64,000 bases of DNA. Origin: Thioclava sp. JE_KL1. GTDB lineage: Bacteria; Pseudomonadota; Alphaproteobacteria; Rhodobacterales; Rhodobacteraceae. Positions 1 through 10,935 of this stretch are shown in pieces. The stretch covers positions 1 through 64,000 of the forward strand of contig NZ_WBJS01000003.1 of assembly GCF_009296265.1 (NCBI RefSeq). The letters are read 5' to 3'. The notes beneath the pieces are model-generated. The model searched no databases. It saw nothing but the letters and a program-made list of their open reading frames with translations, and had not been told where the DNA came from. Within the stretch, counting starts at the first letter, position 1; every line of letters starts with the position of its first letter. The translations under genes and the position numbers were made by a program.

Positions 1-157
1 CGCCCCGCCGAAGCCTGCCGCAACGTGGCTTCAAGTTCTTCGCCCGCCTCGAAAATCCGCTCCGAATAGTCGAGCGTGATATGGCCCACCTCAGTCAAAA
101 CCAATTGGCGACCGCGGCGCTCGAACAGCTGGTGCCCGATCCGCGCCTCCAAGCTCG
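1..157 (-). pseudogene. LysR-family regulator fragment cut by an IS
   Basis: Reading the minus strand gives an open stretch with LEARIGHQLFERRGRQL followed by LTEVGHITLDYSERIF. This is the end of the winged helix-turn-helix and the linker helix of a LysR-type activator, resembling NhaR-like members. The first roughly 40 residues, with the recognition helix, are missing because the IS5-type element begins immediately upstream at about 157. The effector domain would lie left of the window. No LysR N-terminus is found beyond the other end of the IS, so this is more than a clean insertion. The family call is firm; the NhaR subtype is a guess. Confidence 0.6.
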
Positions 158-955
158 GGACTCATAACCAGAACTGCACGGTAGCGGACAACGCGATGGC
201 AGAGAGGAAGACCTTTGGGCATCTGTCGTAGCGGGTCGACACGCGTCGTCAGTCCTTGAGCCTGCCGAACATGATCTCGATCCTGTTGCGCCGCTTGTAG
301 CGGCGCTTGTCGTATTTCACGGAGAGCTTGCGCGCCTTGCGGCCTGGAATGCAGGGCCTGATCCCCTTGTCCTGCAAGGCTTCGCGGAACTAGTCGGCGT
401 CATAACCCCGATCAGCGAGCAACCAATGCGCCGCGGGCAAGTCACCGAGAAGTGCCGCCGCACCAGTGTAGTCACTGACCTGCCCAGCCGACATGAAGAA
501 CCTGATCGGGCGGCCATTCGTATCGGTCACCGCGTGGAGCTTGGTATTCATGCCTCCCTTCGTCCTACCGATCAGGCGTCCGCGCCCCCCTTTTTCGCCC
601 GCAGGCTCGAGGCCGTGCGGTGTGCTTTCAGGTAGGTCGCATCAATCATGATGGTCGTCGGTTCCGCCGCTTCGGCTGCCAGCTCCACGAAGATCCGAGC
701 GAATACGCCCATCTCGCTCCATCGCTTCCAACGGTTGTAAAGGGTCTTGGATGGACCGTATTCCATCGGCGCATCGCACCAGCGCAAGCCATTGCGATAG
801 ATGAAGATTATGCCGCTCAGAACACGCCGATCATCGACGCGCGGGCGACCATGGCTCTTTGGAAAGAATGACTGAAGACGCGCCATCTGCTCTTCGGACA
901 GCCAGTAAAGGTTGCTCATCATGCTCTCCTTCATTTGGAGAACGTGAATCATCCC
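157..955 (-). mobile_element. IS5-family (IS427-like) element, degenerate copy 1
   Basis: The element is bounded by short GGGA/TCCC ends around one two-frame transposase. The tips read GGGACTCATAACCAG on the left and, reverse-complemented, GGGATGATTCACG on the right; this match is weak, so the exact ends are tentative. It interrupts a LysR gene on its left side. A second, differently decayed copy lies at about 30.07-30.83 kb. Confidence 0.6.
162..922 (-). pseudogene. IS5-family transposase, two-frame, with two nonsense codons
   Basis: The first frame starts at MSNLYWLSEEQMARL and includes the DUF4096-type N-terminal domain and the first catalytic Asp (MIDATYLKAHRTASS). It ends after a slippery AAAAAGGGGGG run where IS427-group elements normally shift to -1. 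The second frame resumes with GRLIGRTKGGMNTKLHAV and DRGYDAD (second Asp). It carries a TAG at 390-392 where copy 2 has Trp, and a TGA at 249-251 in the usual KDW position after RIEIMFGRL. With two premature stops the transposase should be inactive. Product family is confident; the frameshift mechanism is inferred from the family. Confidence 0.8.
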
Positions 956-1470
956 GCCAGCGGCGGAGCATGCCGACCAATCGGCCCTGAGCCTAGAGCC
1001 GAGGTGGGAGTATCATTGTGCTCGATGGCACGATCACTATAGGCGCGATCTTCGCCGCGCGGGCCAGCCAACTCGAGACGCAGGCCATAAAGGCTGTCGG
1101 TTCCGCTGCCTTGACTGGCAAGGAATACAGCGCCACCTTGACGTCTGATCAATCCGCTATCGATTGGCTTCGTGAGAAATATGGCGACCTCGAGCAAGAT
1201 TTCCGAACAGCAACTGGCCACGGCTTCGAGGCGCTCACCGCATCCGAAGTCTGAAACTCCAAGAAACTCAAACCGGCTGAGCGCGTCTGAAATCGAATCC
1301 TTGCGGAGCGAGACGCGGCGCGACGGGCTGTGGATGCGTGATCAGCTGGCCCGCGAGAGGATGGCTAAAAACACCTGCGACCTCTCGACCAAGTAAGCCA
1401 AGCGTTCCTGCTCAATTGCAGCAAACTCAAGAACGTGATGCTGGTTGTGGCAACAGGAATGAGCCCGGTT
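956..1470. other. unassigned stretch between IS and CotH-like fragment
   Basis: About 500 bp without a recognisable gene. Two short plus-strand frames exist (1018-1254 and 1172-1396, 78 and 74 codons). They overlap each other, neither has a convincing ribosome-binding site, and I recognise no family. They may be remnants of genes broken when the IS and neighbouring fragments arrived. Confidence 0.4.
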
Positions 1471-1472
1471 AG

Positions 1473-2021
1473 TTCATTTCGCGTATCGACATCAACAGCT
1501 TCATCGACACGGTGCTGTTCATGAAGTTTGTCGGCGACCTCGATGGGCGGCAGAAGAACCGGCTGTTCGACATCCATGACGGCACGCGTTGGAACGCAAC
1601 GGTCTACGATCTGGATCGCACATTCCCGACCAGCATCAGCGGCAGCGCAACGTCTGGCTTCGGCATCTGGGGGCTGGTCCTTTCGAACCTGCTGGACGAG
1701 TGCAAAGCGCGCTATGCGGAGCTGCGCAATAACGGCATCTTCTCCCTCAAAACCATCTTCGATCTGGCCACCACCCTCGATGGGAAGATCGTGGACGACT
1801 GGCGCGAAAAGGAGCGAGAGATTTTCCCTGCGACCTACGCTGACATCCCTTGGTTCTACCCCGGCTTGGGCGGCACCGCGCTTGTCGACTGGACCAAGAA
1901 TCGAATGGAGTTTTTGGATAGCTTTTCGGCTACACCGGGCGATAAAGGAGGTCCAGTAAGCCATTCTCAGGTTCACATTGAGGTTCACAGCCTGGTTCAC
2001 GCGATCAAGCTAAGTACTTGA
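1473..2021 (+). pseudogene. CotH-like protein C-terminal fragment
   Basis: The frame opens after a stop at 1470-1472 and has no proper start; the first possible one is a GTG at 1512. It reads IDINSFIDTVLFMKFVGDLDG, then KNRLFDIHDG and VYDLDRTF. That order (a DhxSFIDY-like helix, an N-x-DG segment, a WDLD-like metal site) is typical of the CotH kinase fold. The end (W..EREIFPAT, DWTKNRMEFLD) also fits the CotH C-terminus. The N-terminal half is absent, so this is a remnant. The final 25 codons run through the repeat structure at 1962-2041 and are probably not original coding sequence. Assignment is by remembered motif pattern only. Confidence 0.4.
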
Positions 2022-2041
2022 AAAATATAGACCTGAGAATG
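1962..2041. repeat. 11-bp inverted repeat enclosing three 12-bp-spaced GGTTCAC repeats
   Basis: CATTCTCAGGT at 1962-1972 is perfectly inverted as ACCTGAGAATG at 2031-2041. Between the arms GGTTCAC occurs at 1970, 1982 and 1994, exactly 12 bp apart. The block ends 4 bp from the encoded 3' end of tRNA-Ser. The position suits an element end or recombinase-binding region, but no integrase gene is attached here. Confidence 0.6.
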
Positions 2042-2045
2042 AGAG

Positions 2046-2135
2046 TGGCGGAGCGGAAGGGATTCGAACCCTCGAGACGGTTCCCCGCCTACACACTTTC
2101 CAGGCGTGCGCCTTCGACCACTCGGCCACCGCTCC
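2046..2135 (-). tRNA. tRNA-Ser (GGA)
   Basis: A 90-nt gene with a long variable arm, as in class II tRNAs. It starts GGAGCGGTGGCCGAGTGG, has a CTGGAAA anticodon loop (anticodon GGA), a GGTTCGAATCC T-loop and an encoded CCA end. The acceptor stem GGAGCGG pairs with CCGCTCC. Its 3' side abuts accessory DNA. Confidence 0.95.
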
Positions 2136-2305
2136 GCCGGCGGGTTTATCCGCAAATCCGGGCGGGATGCAAGACCCGATCCGGAATAATGCGCAGGTCA
2201 TGAAAAAGCCCTGAAATCACGCGGGTTCGGCGCTTGCGCGCCTGCGCGGCGGCTCCTAGCATAAGAAAAACCGGTTACGGCCCCGTCAGGGTCAGGCACA
2301 GGAAG

Positions 2306-3415
2306 ATGATGAAGATGAAGGACACTCCCGATGAGGGCCGCCCTGCCCTGATCGATGGGCGCGCGTTCGAGCCGCGTGCGCTCACCAATGTGCTTCTGGG
2401 CATCATCGCCTTCGCGCTGGCGCTGTTCCTGATGGTGCAGGCGAAATTCATCCTGATCTCTCTGGCCATCGCGATCATCCTGTTCTCGCTGACCTCCGAG
2501 GCGATCAACGCGGTCGGACGGCTGCGGATCGGGCCGGTCTCGATCCCGCCGCGTCTGGCCTCGCTGGTCGCACTGGCGCTGATCGCGGGCGGGCTGCTGA
2601 CGCTGAGTGCGGTGTTGATCTCTCAGGTGAACACGGTCGTGACGATGGTGCTGAACTATGCGGGCCCCGCGCAGCAGGCGATCGCGCAGCTCTTCGGCTG
2701 GATGGGCCCCGAGGTCGAGCAATCGGTGCTGGAATCGATGCAGAGCATTCAGGTGGCGGGCTATCTGACCACCTTGGCCGGTCAGGCCTCGAACCTGCTC
2801 TCGGCCACGATCCTGATCATTCTCTTCGTGGGCTTTCTGTTCGCTGAGCGAATCTGGTTCGACGCCAAGCTCAACTCGCTGATGGGCGATTCCGAGAGCG
2901 CCGAGCGGATCGCGCGGATGGTCGGCACGATCATGCGCCGGGTGAACCACTATCTTCTGGTCAAAGCCATCGTCAGCGCCGTCACCGCCGTCGCGGTTTA
3001 TGGTGTCTTCACCGTGGGCGGGTTCGATCTGGCGCTGCCGGTCGCGATCATCACCTTCGCGCTGAACTTCATCCCCTCGATCGGCTCGATCATCGCAACC
3101 GTCATCGCGACGCTCGCGGTCTATGTGCTGACCCAGAACCCCTACACCGCGGGCACGGTGCTGGTCGCGGTCGGCATCCTGCAATTCGTGATCGGCAACG
3201 TGATCGACCCGATGCTGATGGGCCATGCGCTGCGACTGTCGAGCTTCGGGATCATCATCTCGCTCGCCTTCTGGGGCGCGGTCTGGGGTCTGCCGGGGAT
3301 GTTCCTCGCCGTGCCGATCATGGTGGCGCTGATGATCATCTGCGCGCAAAGCCCACGCCTGCGACCATTGGCGGTGCTGCTGTCGCGCGAAGGCCTGCCC
3401 GATATGGACCATTGA
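2306..3415 (+). CDS. AI-2E/PerM-family membrane transporter
   Basis: A 369-residue inner-membrane protein of the AI-2E family exporter/permease group (YdiK/PerM-like), presumed to export small molecules or ions. Several hydrophobic helices are visible: NVLLGIIAFALALFLMV near the N-terminus, a pair around VSIPPRLASLVALALIAGG, and a C-terminal block. That block contains the family signatures GGFDLALPVAIITFALNFIPSIG and GNVIDPMLMGHALRLS. The start is set at one of three clustered ATGs (2306, 2309, 2315) behind AGGAAG; the exact one is uncertain. An upstream in-frame ATG has no support. It stands alone between tRNA-Ser and selO. The substrate is unknown. Confidence 0.85.
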   Translation: MMKMKDTPDEGRPALIDGRAFEPRALTNVLLGIIAFALALFLMVQAKFILISLAIAIILFSLTSEAINAVGRLRIGPVSIPPRLASLVALALIAGGLLTLSAVLISQVNTVVTMVLNYAGPAQQAIAQLFGWMGPEVEQSVLESMQSIQVAGYLTTLAGQASNLLSATILIILFVGFLFAERIWFDAKLNSLMGDSESAERIARMVGTIMRRVNHYLLVKAIVSAVTAVAVYGVFTVGGFDLALPVAIITFALNFIPSIGSIIATVIATLAVYVLTQNPYTAGTVLVAVGILQFVIGNVIDPMLMGHALRLSSFGIIISLAFWGAVWGLPGMFLAVPIMVALMIICAQSPRLRPLAVLLSREGLPDMDH

Positions 3416-3484
3416 GAGCTGCGGGTCGCGCGCGGGGATTGGATTGACCGGCACACGGCTTAGATAGGGAGGCAAGGAGACCCC

Positions 3485-4915
3485 ATGACCATTCCCTTCG
3501 ACAACAGCTATGCCCGCCTGCCCGACAGCTTCTTCGAGCGTCAGCCGCCCCAACCGGTGAAAGCGCCGGAACTGGTGATCCTGAACCGCGACCTTGCCGA
3601 GCGTTTGGGGCTCGATGCCGATTGGCTGGAAAGCCCCGAGGGGCTCGCGATGCTGGCGGGCAACACGATGCCCGATGGTGCCGAGCCGATCGCGCAGGCC
3701 TATGCCGGCCACCAGTTCGGCGGTTTCGTGCCGCGTCTGGGCGACGGGCGCGCGGTGCTGCTCGGCGAGATCGTGGCGCCGGATGGGGTTCGCTTCGATC
3801 TACAACTGAAAGGCGCGGGGCGCACGCCGTTTTCGCGCGGACGCTCTGACGGGCGGGCGTGGATCGGCCCGGTGCTGCGCGAGTATGTGCTGAGCGAAGC
3901 GATGGCGAAGCTGGGCGTGCCGACGACGCGCGCACTGGCCGCCGTGCGCACGGGCGAGACGGTGGTGCGCGATGCCTCGGGGCGTCCCGGTGCGATCCTG
4001 ACCCGCGTCGCGCGCAGCCATATCCGCGTCGGCACCTTCCAGTATTTCGCGGCGCGCAATGACCGCGAAGGATTAAGAACGCTCCTCAACACATTGATAG
4101 AGCGCCATTATCCCGATTGCGAAACCCCACTTGAGGTGCTGCGCGCAGTCGCGGCGAAGCAAGGTGAACTGGTCGCGAAATGGATGGCAATCGGCTTCAT
4201 CCATGGCGTGATGAACACCGACAATATGGCGCTTTCGGGCGAGACGATCGACTATGGCCCCTGCGCTTTCATGGACCACTACCATCCGGGGCGCGTGTTC
4301 TCTTCCATCGACCAGCAAGGGCGTTATGCCTATGCGCGCCAGCCGCAAGTGGCGGTCTGGAACCTCGCGCAATTCGCAACTTGCTTGATGCCGTTGATCG
4401 GCGACGACGATGCCGCCATCGAACAGGCGAGCGCCGCGGTCGACAGCTTCATCGGCGTCTATCAGCGCGAATGGCTGCGGCTGATGGGTCGTAAGATCGG
4501 CATCGCGGAGGCGACCGAAGACGATCTCCCGCTGATTGAGGACCTGCTGAACCGGATGACAACAGAGAAAGCCGATTTCACGCGCGTCTTCAGTGTGTTG
4601 CGGCGCGATCCTAAGACAGCGGGGCAGGAATTCACAGAGCCGATGGCCTTCGATCTCTGGCGCGAGGGCTGGGAGAAGCGGATCGCCAGCGAGGACGATC
4701 CGCACTCCGTCATGGCAGCCGCGAACCCGCTCCGCATCCCGCGCAATCACCGGATCGAGGAAATGATCGCGGCGGCGGTCGATGGCGATGACGGCCCGCT
4801 CCATAGCCTCATGGCCGCGCTCGCGGATCCCTATGCGGAAGATCCGCGTTACGCCGCATATGAAGCTGCGCCGAAATCCGATGAACGGGTTTTCCGGACC
4901 TTCTGCGGCACATGA
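3485..4915 (+). CDS. selO: protein adenylyltransferase SelO
   Basis: A 476-residue pseudokinase-fold enzyme (UPF0061/YdiU) that transfers AMP from ATP to Ser, Thr or Tyr of target proteins and is linked to redox stress responses. Family blocks are present in order: AYAGHQFGGF (72-81), LKGAGRTPFSR (108-118), RSHIRVGTFQYFA (178-189), HGVMNTDNMALSGETIDYGP (240-259). Asp246 and Asp256 correspond to the catalytic/metal-binding pair of studied SelO proteins. The C-terminus ends FCGT, a Cys near the end where eukaryotic SelO has selenocysteine. Length is typical. GGAGACCCC precedes the ATG. The gene stands 69 bp after the permease and 27 bp before the EEP gene. Confidence 0.95.
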   Translation: MTIPFDNSYARLPDSFFERQPPQPVKAPELVILNRDLAERLGLDADWLESPEGLAMLAGNTMPDGAEPIAQAYAGHQFGGFVPRLGDGRAVLLGEIVAPDGVRFDLQLKGAGRTPFSRGRSDGRAWIGPVLREYVLSEAMAKLGVPTTRALAAVRTGETVVRDASGRPGAILTRVARSHIRVGTFQYFAARNDREGLRTLLNTLIERHYPDCETPLEVLRAVAAKQGELVAKWMAIGFIHGVMNTDNMALSGETIDYGPCAFMDHYHPGRVFSSIDQQGRYAYARQPQVAVWNLAQFATCLMPLIGDDDAAIEQASAAVDSFIGVYQREWLRLMGRKIGIAEATEDDLPLIEDLLNRMTTEKADFTRVFSVLRRDPKTAGQEFTEPMAFDLWREGWEKRIASEDDPHSVMAAANPLRIPRNHRIEEMIAAAVDGDDGPLHSLMAALADPYAEDPRYAAYEAAPKSDERVFRTFCGT

Positions 4916-4942
4916 AGAACACCCTGTAAGGCACTCAGTAAA

Positions 4943-5662
4943 ATGACACTTCGGATCGCTTCCTACAATCTGCACAAATGCGTGGGGACCGACCGCAAGC
5001 ATGATCCGGCGCGGGTCGTGAATGTCATCAATGCGCTGCATGCCGATGTGATCGCCTTGCAGGAGGTCGACAAGCGCATGGGCGAGCGGCCGGCGGCGCT
5101 GCCGCAAAAGCTGATCGAGGAAGAAACCGACTTTATTCGACACGACATGCCCCGCACCACCGCCGCCTCGCTGGGCTGGCATGGGCAGGTCGTGCTGGTG
5201 CGACGCGGCTCGCGGGTGCTGGGGGTCGAGCCCGTCACCTTGCCCGGCCTCGAGCCGCGCGGCGCGATTGCGGTGAATATCGCCCCCGACAGCGGCGCGC
5301 CCTTCCTGCTGATCGCGGCGCATCTGGGGCTGCGGCGCTCGGATCGGCGTGCGCAATGGGCGCGGATCGCGGAGATCATGGCCGGGGTGAAACCGCACCC
5401 CGCCCTCGCCATCGGCGATTTCAACGAATGGCGCGCGCGGCACGGTTTCGAGGCGCTGACCGGATTTCACATCCACGCGCCGGGCGCGACCTACCCCTCG
5501 CGCGCGCCGATCGGCCAGCTCGACCGGATCGTGACCTCGCCGGGGCTGCGGGTGGTACGCAAGGGCGTACTGGATACGCCGCTGGCGCGGGTGGCCTCGG
5601 ATCACCTGCCGATCTGGGCCGATATCGGCGGCATCGTCACCCGGGCGCATCCCAGTTCGTGA
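4943..5662 (+). CDS. endonuclease/exonuclease/phosphatase-family hydrolase
   Basis: A 239-residue EEP-fold metal-dependent phosphodiesterase. It shows RIASYNLHKC (Asn9 of the metal/phosphate site), ALQEVD (Glu41, metal ligand), AIGDFNEWR and a C-terminal SDHLPI, the classic Asp-His of the family. No signal peptide is visible, so it is cytosolic. The substrate cannot be read from sequence; relatives act on nucleic acids, inositol phosphates or lipids. It follows selO by 27 bp, probably in one transcript. A second EEP member of different sequence occurs at 26.4 kb. Confidence 0.85.
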   Translation: MTLRIASYNLHKCVGTDRKHDPARVVNVINALHADVIALQEVDKRMGERPAALPQKLIEEETDFIRHDMPRTTAASLGWHGQVVLVRRGSRVLGVEPVTLPGLEPRGAIAVNIAPDSGAPFLLIAAHLGLRRSDRRAQWARIAEIMAGVKPHPALAIGDFNEWRARHGFEALTGFHIHAPGATYPSRAPIGQLDRIVTSPGLRVVRKGVLDTPLARVASDHLPIWADIGGIVTRAHPSS

Positions 5663-5726
5663 CGCGCCTTGAAGGCCGATCACACCCGCGCTAGGTGGGC
5701 CTTGACCATCCGGTCAGGAGAGCCCC

Positions 5727-8001
<2,275 letters not shown>

Positions 8002-8027
8002 GCGCGTCTTGAATTGAGACACCCAAG

Positions 8028-8061
8028 CCCCCGGCGGAGCACGCGCTTCGCCGGGGGTTTT
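8028..8061 (+). terminator. rho-independent terminator of eno
   Basis: CCCCCGGCG (8028-8036) pairs perfectly with CGCCGGGGG (8049-8057) around a 12-nt loop, followed by TTTT, 27 bp after the eno stop codon. Confidence 0.85.
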
Positions 8062-8141
8062 CGTTTCGCCTTCGGCGAGGATATTTGAGCCAAGCCGAAG
8101 GGGCGATTGCGCCGCGCCCTGATCCGCGTCACTGTCGGGCC

Positions 8142-8816
8142 ATGATCAAGGCTCTGATTTTCGATGTGTTCGGCACCTGTGTCGATTGGCGCAACTCGGT
8201 CGCGCATGAGGTGGAAACCGCCTTTCCCGGGATCGATTCCCTTGCCTTCGCCGATGCGTGGCGCGCCGAATACGATCCTGCGATGCGGCGCATTCGCGAC
8301 GGCGGGCGCGGCTATGTGGCGCTCGACGATCTGCATCGCGAAAACCTGCACCGGGTAGCCAAACGCTTCGCGGTCTCGGCGCCCGATAGCCTCTCGCATG
8401 TCTGGGAGCGGCTGACCCCGTGGCCCGATGTGGTCGGCGGTCTTCACGCGCTGAGGCGCCATGCGATCATCGCGCCCTGTTCCAACGGGTCCATCGCGCT
8501 GATGACGCGGCTCGCACGCCATGCGGGGCTGCCGTGGGATTGCATCCTCGGCGCGGATATCGCGCGCGACTACAAGCCCAAGCCCGAGGTCTATCTGGCC
8601 TCCTGCGCCGCGCTGCGACTGCCGCCCGAAGAGGTGATGATGGTGGCCGCGCATAATGACGATCTCGCAGCCGCCCGGACCTTGGGGCTACAGACCGCCT
8701 TCGTGCCGCGCCCCACCGAATACGGGCCCGCTCAGGACAAGGACCTTGTGGCGAGCGAGGAATGGGACGCGATCGCGCCCGATTTCGAGACGCTGGCGAA
8801 GGAGCTTTTCGCATGA
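8142..8816 (+). CDS. haloacid dehalogenase type II (HAD superfamily)
   Basis: A 224-residue HAD hydrolase of the L-2-haloacid dehalogenase class. Asp8 in IFDVFGT is the nucleophile. CSNGS in the middle is motif II, DYKPKPEVY supplies the motif III Lys, and MMVAAHNDDLAAA fills motif IV, here with the HNDDL pattern of dehalogenases rather than phosphatases. The start at 8142 puts the nucleophile at the usual distance from the N-terminus; an ORF extension to 8085 is unlikely. It overlaps the next gene by 4 nt (ATGA), so the two are translationally coupled. Whether it truly dehalogenates is not shown by sequence. Confidence 0.8.
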   Translation: MIKALIFDVFGTCVDWRNSVAHEVETAFPGIDSLAFADAWRAEYDPAMRRIRDGGRGYVALDDLHRENLHRVAKRFAVSAPDSLSHVWERLTPWPDVVGGLHALRRHAIIAPCSNGSIALMTRLARHAGLPWDCILGADIARDYKPKPEVYLASCAALRLPPEEVMMVAAHNDDLAAARTLGLQTAFVPRPTEYGPAQDKDLVASEEWDAIAPDFETLAKELFA

Positions 8817-9241
8817 GTGAGGCCGACGCGATCATCGAAGCCCTCGGCCTCGCGCCCCATCCCGAGGGCGGGCATTACCGCCAGACCTGGGAGGCGGAGG
8901 CCGCAGACGGCGCGCGCCCTTCGGGTACGTGCATCTATTTCCTGCTCAAGGCGGGCGAGCGCAGCCATTGGCACCGGGTGGACGCGACCGAGATCTGGCA
9001 TTTCCACGCAGGCGCGCCGGTGCAGCTCGATATCGCGCCGCAGGAGGCGGGGCCGGTGCTGGAACTGCTGTTGGGGCCAGACGTGCTTGGCGGCGATCAA
9101 CCGCAGGGGATCGTGCCCGCGGGCCAGTGGCAATCGGCGCGCTCGACCGGGGCGTGGAGCCTTGTCAGCTGCACCGTCTCGCCGGGCTTTCGCTTCGAGG
9201 GCTTCGAGCTGGCCCCGAGAGGCTTCGACATCCCCCGCTGA
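8813..9241 (+). CDS. DUF985 cupin-domain protein
   Basis: A 142-residue single-domain cupin of the DUF985 (YML079w-like) family. Recognisable pieces are LGLAPHPEGGHYRQTW at the N-terminus, SHWHRVDATEIWHFHAG (the metal-site His cluster of cupin motif 1) and WSLVSCTVSPGFRFEGFEL at the end. Function in the family is not established; a sugar epimerase-like pocket has been discussed. It starts inside the stop of the HAD gene, pointing to a shared transcript. Confidence 0.8.
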   Translation: MSEADAIIEALGLAPHPEGGHYRQTWEAEAADGARPSGTCIYFLLKAGERSHWHRVDATEIWHFHAGAPVQLDIAPQEAGPVLELLLGPDVLGGDQPQGIVPAGQWQSARSTGAWSLVSCTVSPGFRFEGFELAPRGFDIPR

Positions 9242-9688
9242 TCACCAGAGCCCGATCCTCGCCCAACGCGAGAGCTGATCGAGCCAGCTAATCGGCGGCC
9301 ACCAGAGCAGCGTCAGCACGATCACCGCACCCACCAGCCCGACCGCCAGCGCCAGTTCGCGCCGGTGACACAGCGTCTGCGCCGCTGCCGACCACAGCAG
9401 GTTGCGGATCACAGGCCAGTGCAGCTTGATGTGCCAGATACCGGCGAAGATGAAGAGCACCCCCATCGCGAGGTGCAAAAGCTCCCAATCGGCGCGGTTC
9501 AGCGCGAGGAGCGACCAGTCGATATCCCGCGCCAACCGGCCCGAGGGCGCGATGCTGACGACGAGGCCGGAGATGACCATGACGACGAAGCTGAGCCCCG
9601 CGAGGAAGACCGCGGCGGCCCGGTTCGAGAACGGGGCCTGCTTGCGCGCCTGCGGCGTGGGACAGGGATCGGTTGGAGTTTCAGACAT
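9242..9688 (-). CDS. DUF4405 membrane protein (cytochrome b561-like fold)
   Basis: A 148-residue inner-membrane protein with three clear hydrophobic helices (AAVFLAGLSFVVMVISGLVV, LHLAMGVLFIFAGIWHI and AVGLVGAVIVLTLLWW) and histidines in the middle helix (LLHLAM, IWHIKLHWP) that could ligate haem. These are features of DUF4405 proteins, which resemble the membrane part of b-type cytochromes. It converges with the cupin gene, its stop codon lying against the cupin stop at 9241/9242. Haem binding is inference. Confidence 0.7.
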   Translation of the reverse strand: MSETPTDPCPTPQARKQAPFSNRAAAVFLAGLSFVVMVISGLVVSIAPSGRLARDIDWSLLALNRADWELLHLAMGVLFIFAGIWHIKLHWPVIRNLLWSAAAQTLCHRRELALAVGLVGAVIVLTLLWWPPISWLDQLSRWARIGLW

Positions 9689-9766
9689 CGGACTACCCTC
9701 TTCAATGAGGCCGATCCTAGCGCCTTGCGCCGCGGCGCGGCATGATCGGCGTCAAGTGATGTGAAT

Positions 9767-10876
9767 TTAGCCGGGCCGCGAGACCTTGCCGCCGCCGATC
9801 AGCGCCGAGACCCCGGTCGTGGACGGTCCCGAGGTCGCCATGCCGCGCGCGACCCGCACCGCGAGATAGGCGAAGGCCTGCGCCTCGAGCATGTCGCCGT
9901 CGAGCCCGATATCCTCCACCGGCTGCACCGGCACGTTCATCCGCCGCTGCAAGGCGACCATCAGCGCGGTGTTGAGCCGCCCGCCGCCGCAGACATAGAT
10001 CGCTTTCGGCGGCGTCGGGTAATGCTCGCCCGCGCGCGCGACAGAGGCGGCCGCACAGGCGGTCAGCGTGGCTGCCGCATCCGCGTCGTCCAGCTCCGCG
10101 ACGCGGGTCAGGATGTCGTGGAAATCGTTCCGGTCGAGCGATTTGGGCGGCATTTTCAGGAAATAGGGATGCGTCAGGAAGGCCTCGACCATGGCCTCGT
10201 CGACCGTGCCCGCGAGCGCCAGTTCGCCGCCGGCATCGAACTCGGCCTTGCGCCGGAGCCGCATCAAGTCGTTGATCGGCGCGTTGGCGGGGCCGGTGTC
10301 GAAGGCCAGAACCGCGCCGGGCACCTCGGCCGAGGGCTGGCGCGGATCGACCCAGGTGACATTGCCGACGCCGCCGAGGTTCAGAAATACCGCAGGCGCG
10401 TCAAGCTTGGCGTATTTCGCGCAGGCGAAATGGAAGAACGGCGCGAGCGGCGCGCCCTGCCCGCCCATCTCCACATCGGTGGAGCGGAAATCCCAGACCA
10501 CGGGGCGCGACAGCACCTCGGCCAGAACCGAACCGTCGCCTGCCTGATGGGTGCGGCGCGGGCCCTGCATCCCGTAAGGATCATGGGCGAGCGTCTGGCC
10601 GTGAAACCCCACGACCTGCGCCTCTCCCAATCCGCTGAGCAGTTCCGCATGGGCGGTCTCGACCACCTCGCAGGCCTCTTCCACACCCGGCTCTCCGGGC
10701 CAATGCCCGAGAGCTGCGTGAAGCGTCGCACGCTCGGCCTCGGTATAGGGGCGGTAGTCGCTGCGGCCGAAATCGAGAATGCGGGTTCCGTCGGTTAAAA
10801 CGAGCGCCGCGTCCACCCCGTCCAAGGACGTGCCCGACATGGCGCCAACTGCCCAGACCGGCCCGGATTTCAACAT
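9767..10876 (-). CDS. anmK: anhydro-N-acetylmuramic acid kinase
   Basis: A 369-residue kinase that phosphorylates and hydrolyses 1,6-anhydro-MurNAc to MurNAc-6-phosphate during murein recycling. [17 protein letters not shown] near the N-terminus is the ATP-binding/family signature; [28 protein letters not shown] and YVCGGGRLN follow in the expected order. The start at 10876 places the signature about 9 residues in; an 18-residue upstream extension lacks family sequence. It is divergent from tyrS, with 59 bp between the starts, an arrangement seen commonly in Rhodobacterales. Confidence 0.95.
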   Translation of the reverse strand: MLKSGPVWAVGAMSGTSLDGVDAALVLTDGTRILDFGRSDYRPYTEAERATLHAALGHWPGEPGVEEACEVVETAHAELLSGLGEAQVVGFHGQTLAHDPYGMQGPRRTHQAGDGSVLAEVLSRPVVWDFRSTDVEMGGQGAPLAPFFHFACAKYAKLDAPAVFLNLGGVGNVTWVDPRQPSAEVPGAVLAFDTGPANAPINDLMRLRRKAEFDAGGELALAGTVDEAMVEAFLTHPYFLKMPPKSLDRNDFHDILTRVAELDDADAAATLTACAAASVARAGEHYPTPPKAIYVCGGGRLNTALMVALQRRMNVPVQPVEDIGLDGDMLEAQAFAYLAVRVARGMATSGPSTTGVSALIGGGKVSRPG

Positions 10877-10935
10877 GGCTTCCCTCTCGTCGCCTGCCCC
10901 GATATACGCACGCTCAGACGAAAGGAACAAGCACG

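Noticed and set aside
157-955. IS copy 1 as an active element
   Set aside because: Two nonsense codons in the second frame and weak terminal repeats.
1970-2000. GGTTCAC repeats as a CRISPR array or replication iterons
   Set aside because: Only three 7-bp units with no spacer-sized intervals, and no cas or rep gene nearby.
2198-3712. A 504-codon minus-strand frame opposite the AI-2E permease and selO
   Set aside because: Repetitive Arg/Asp/His/Gln composition, no family motif, spans two genuine genes.
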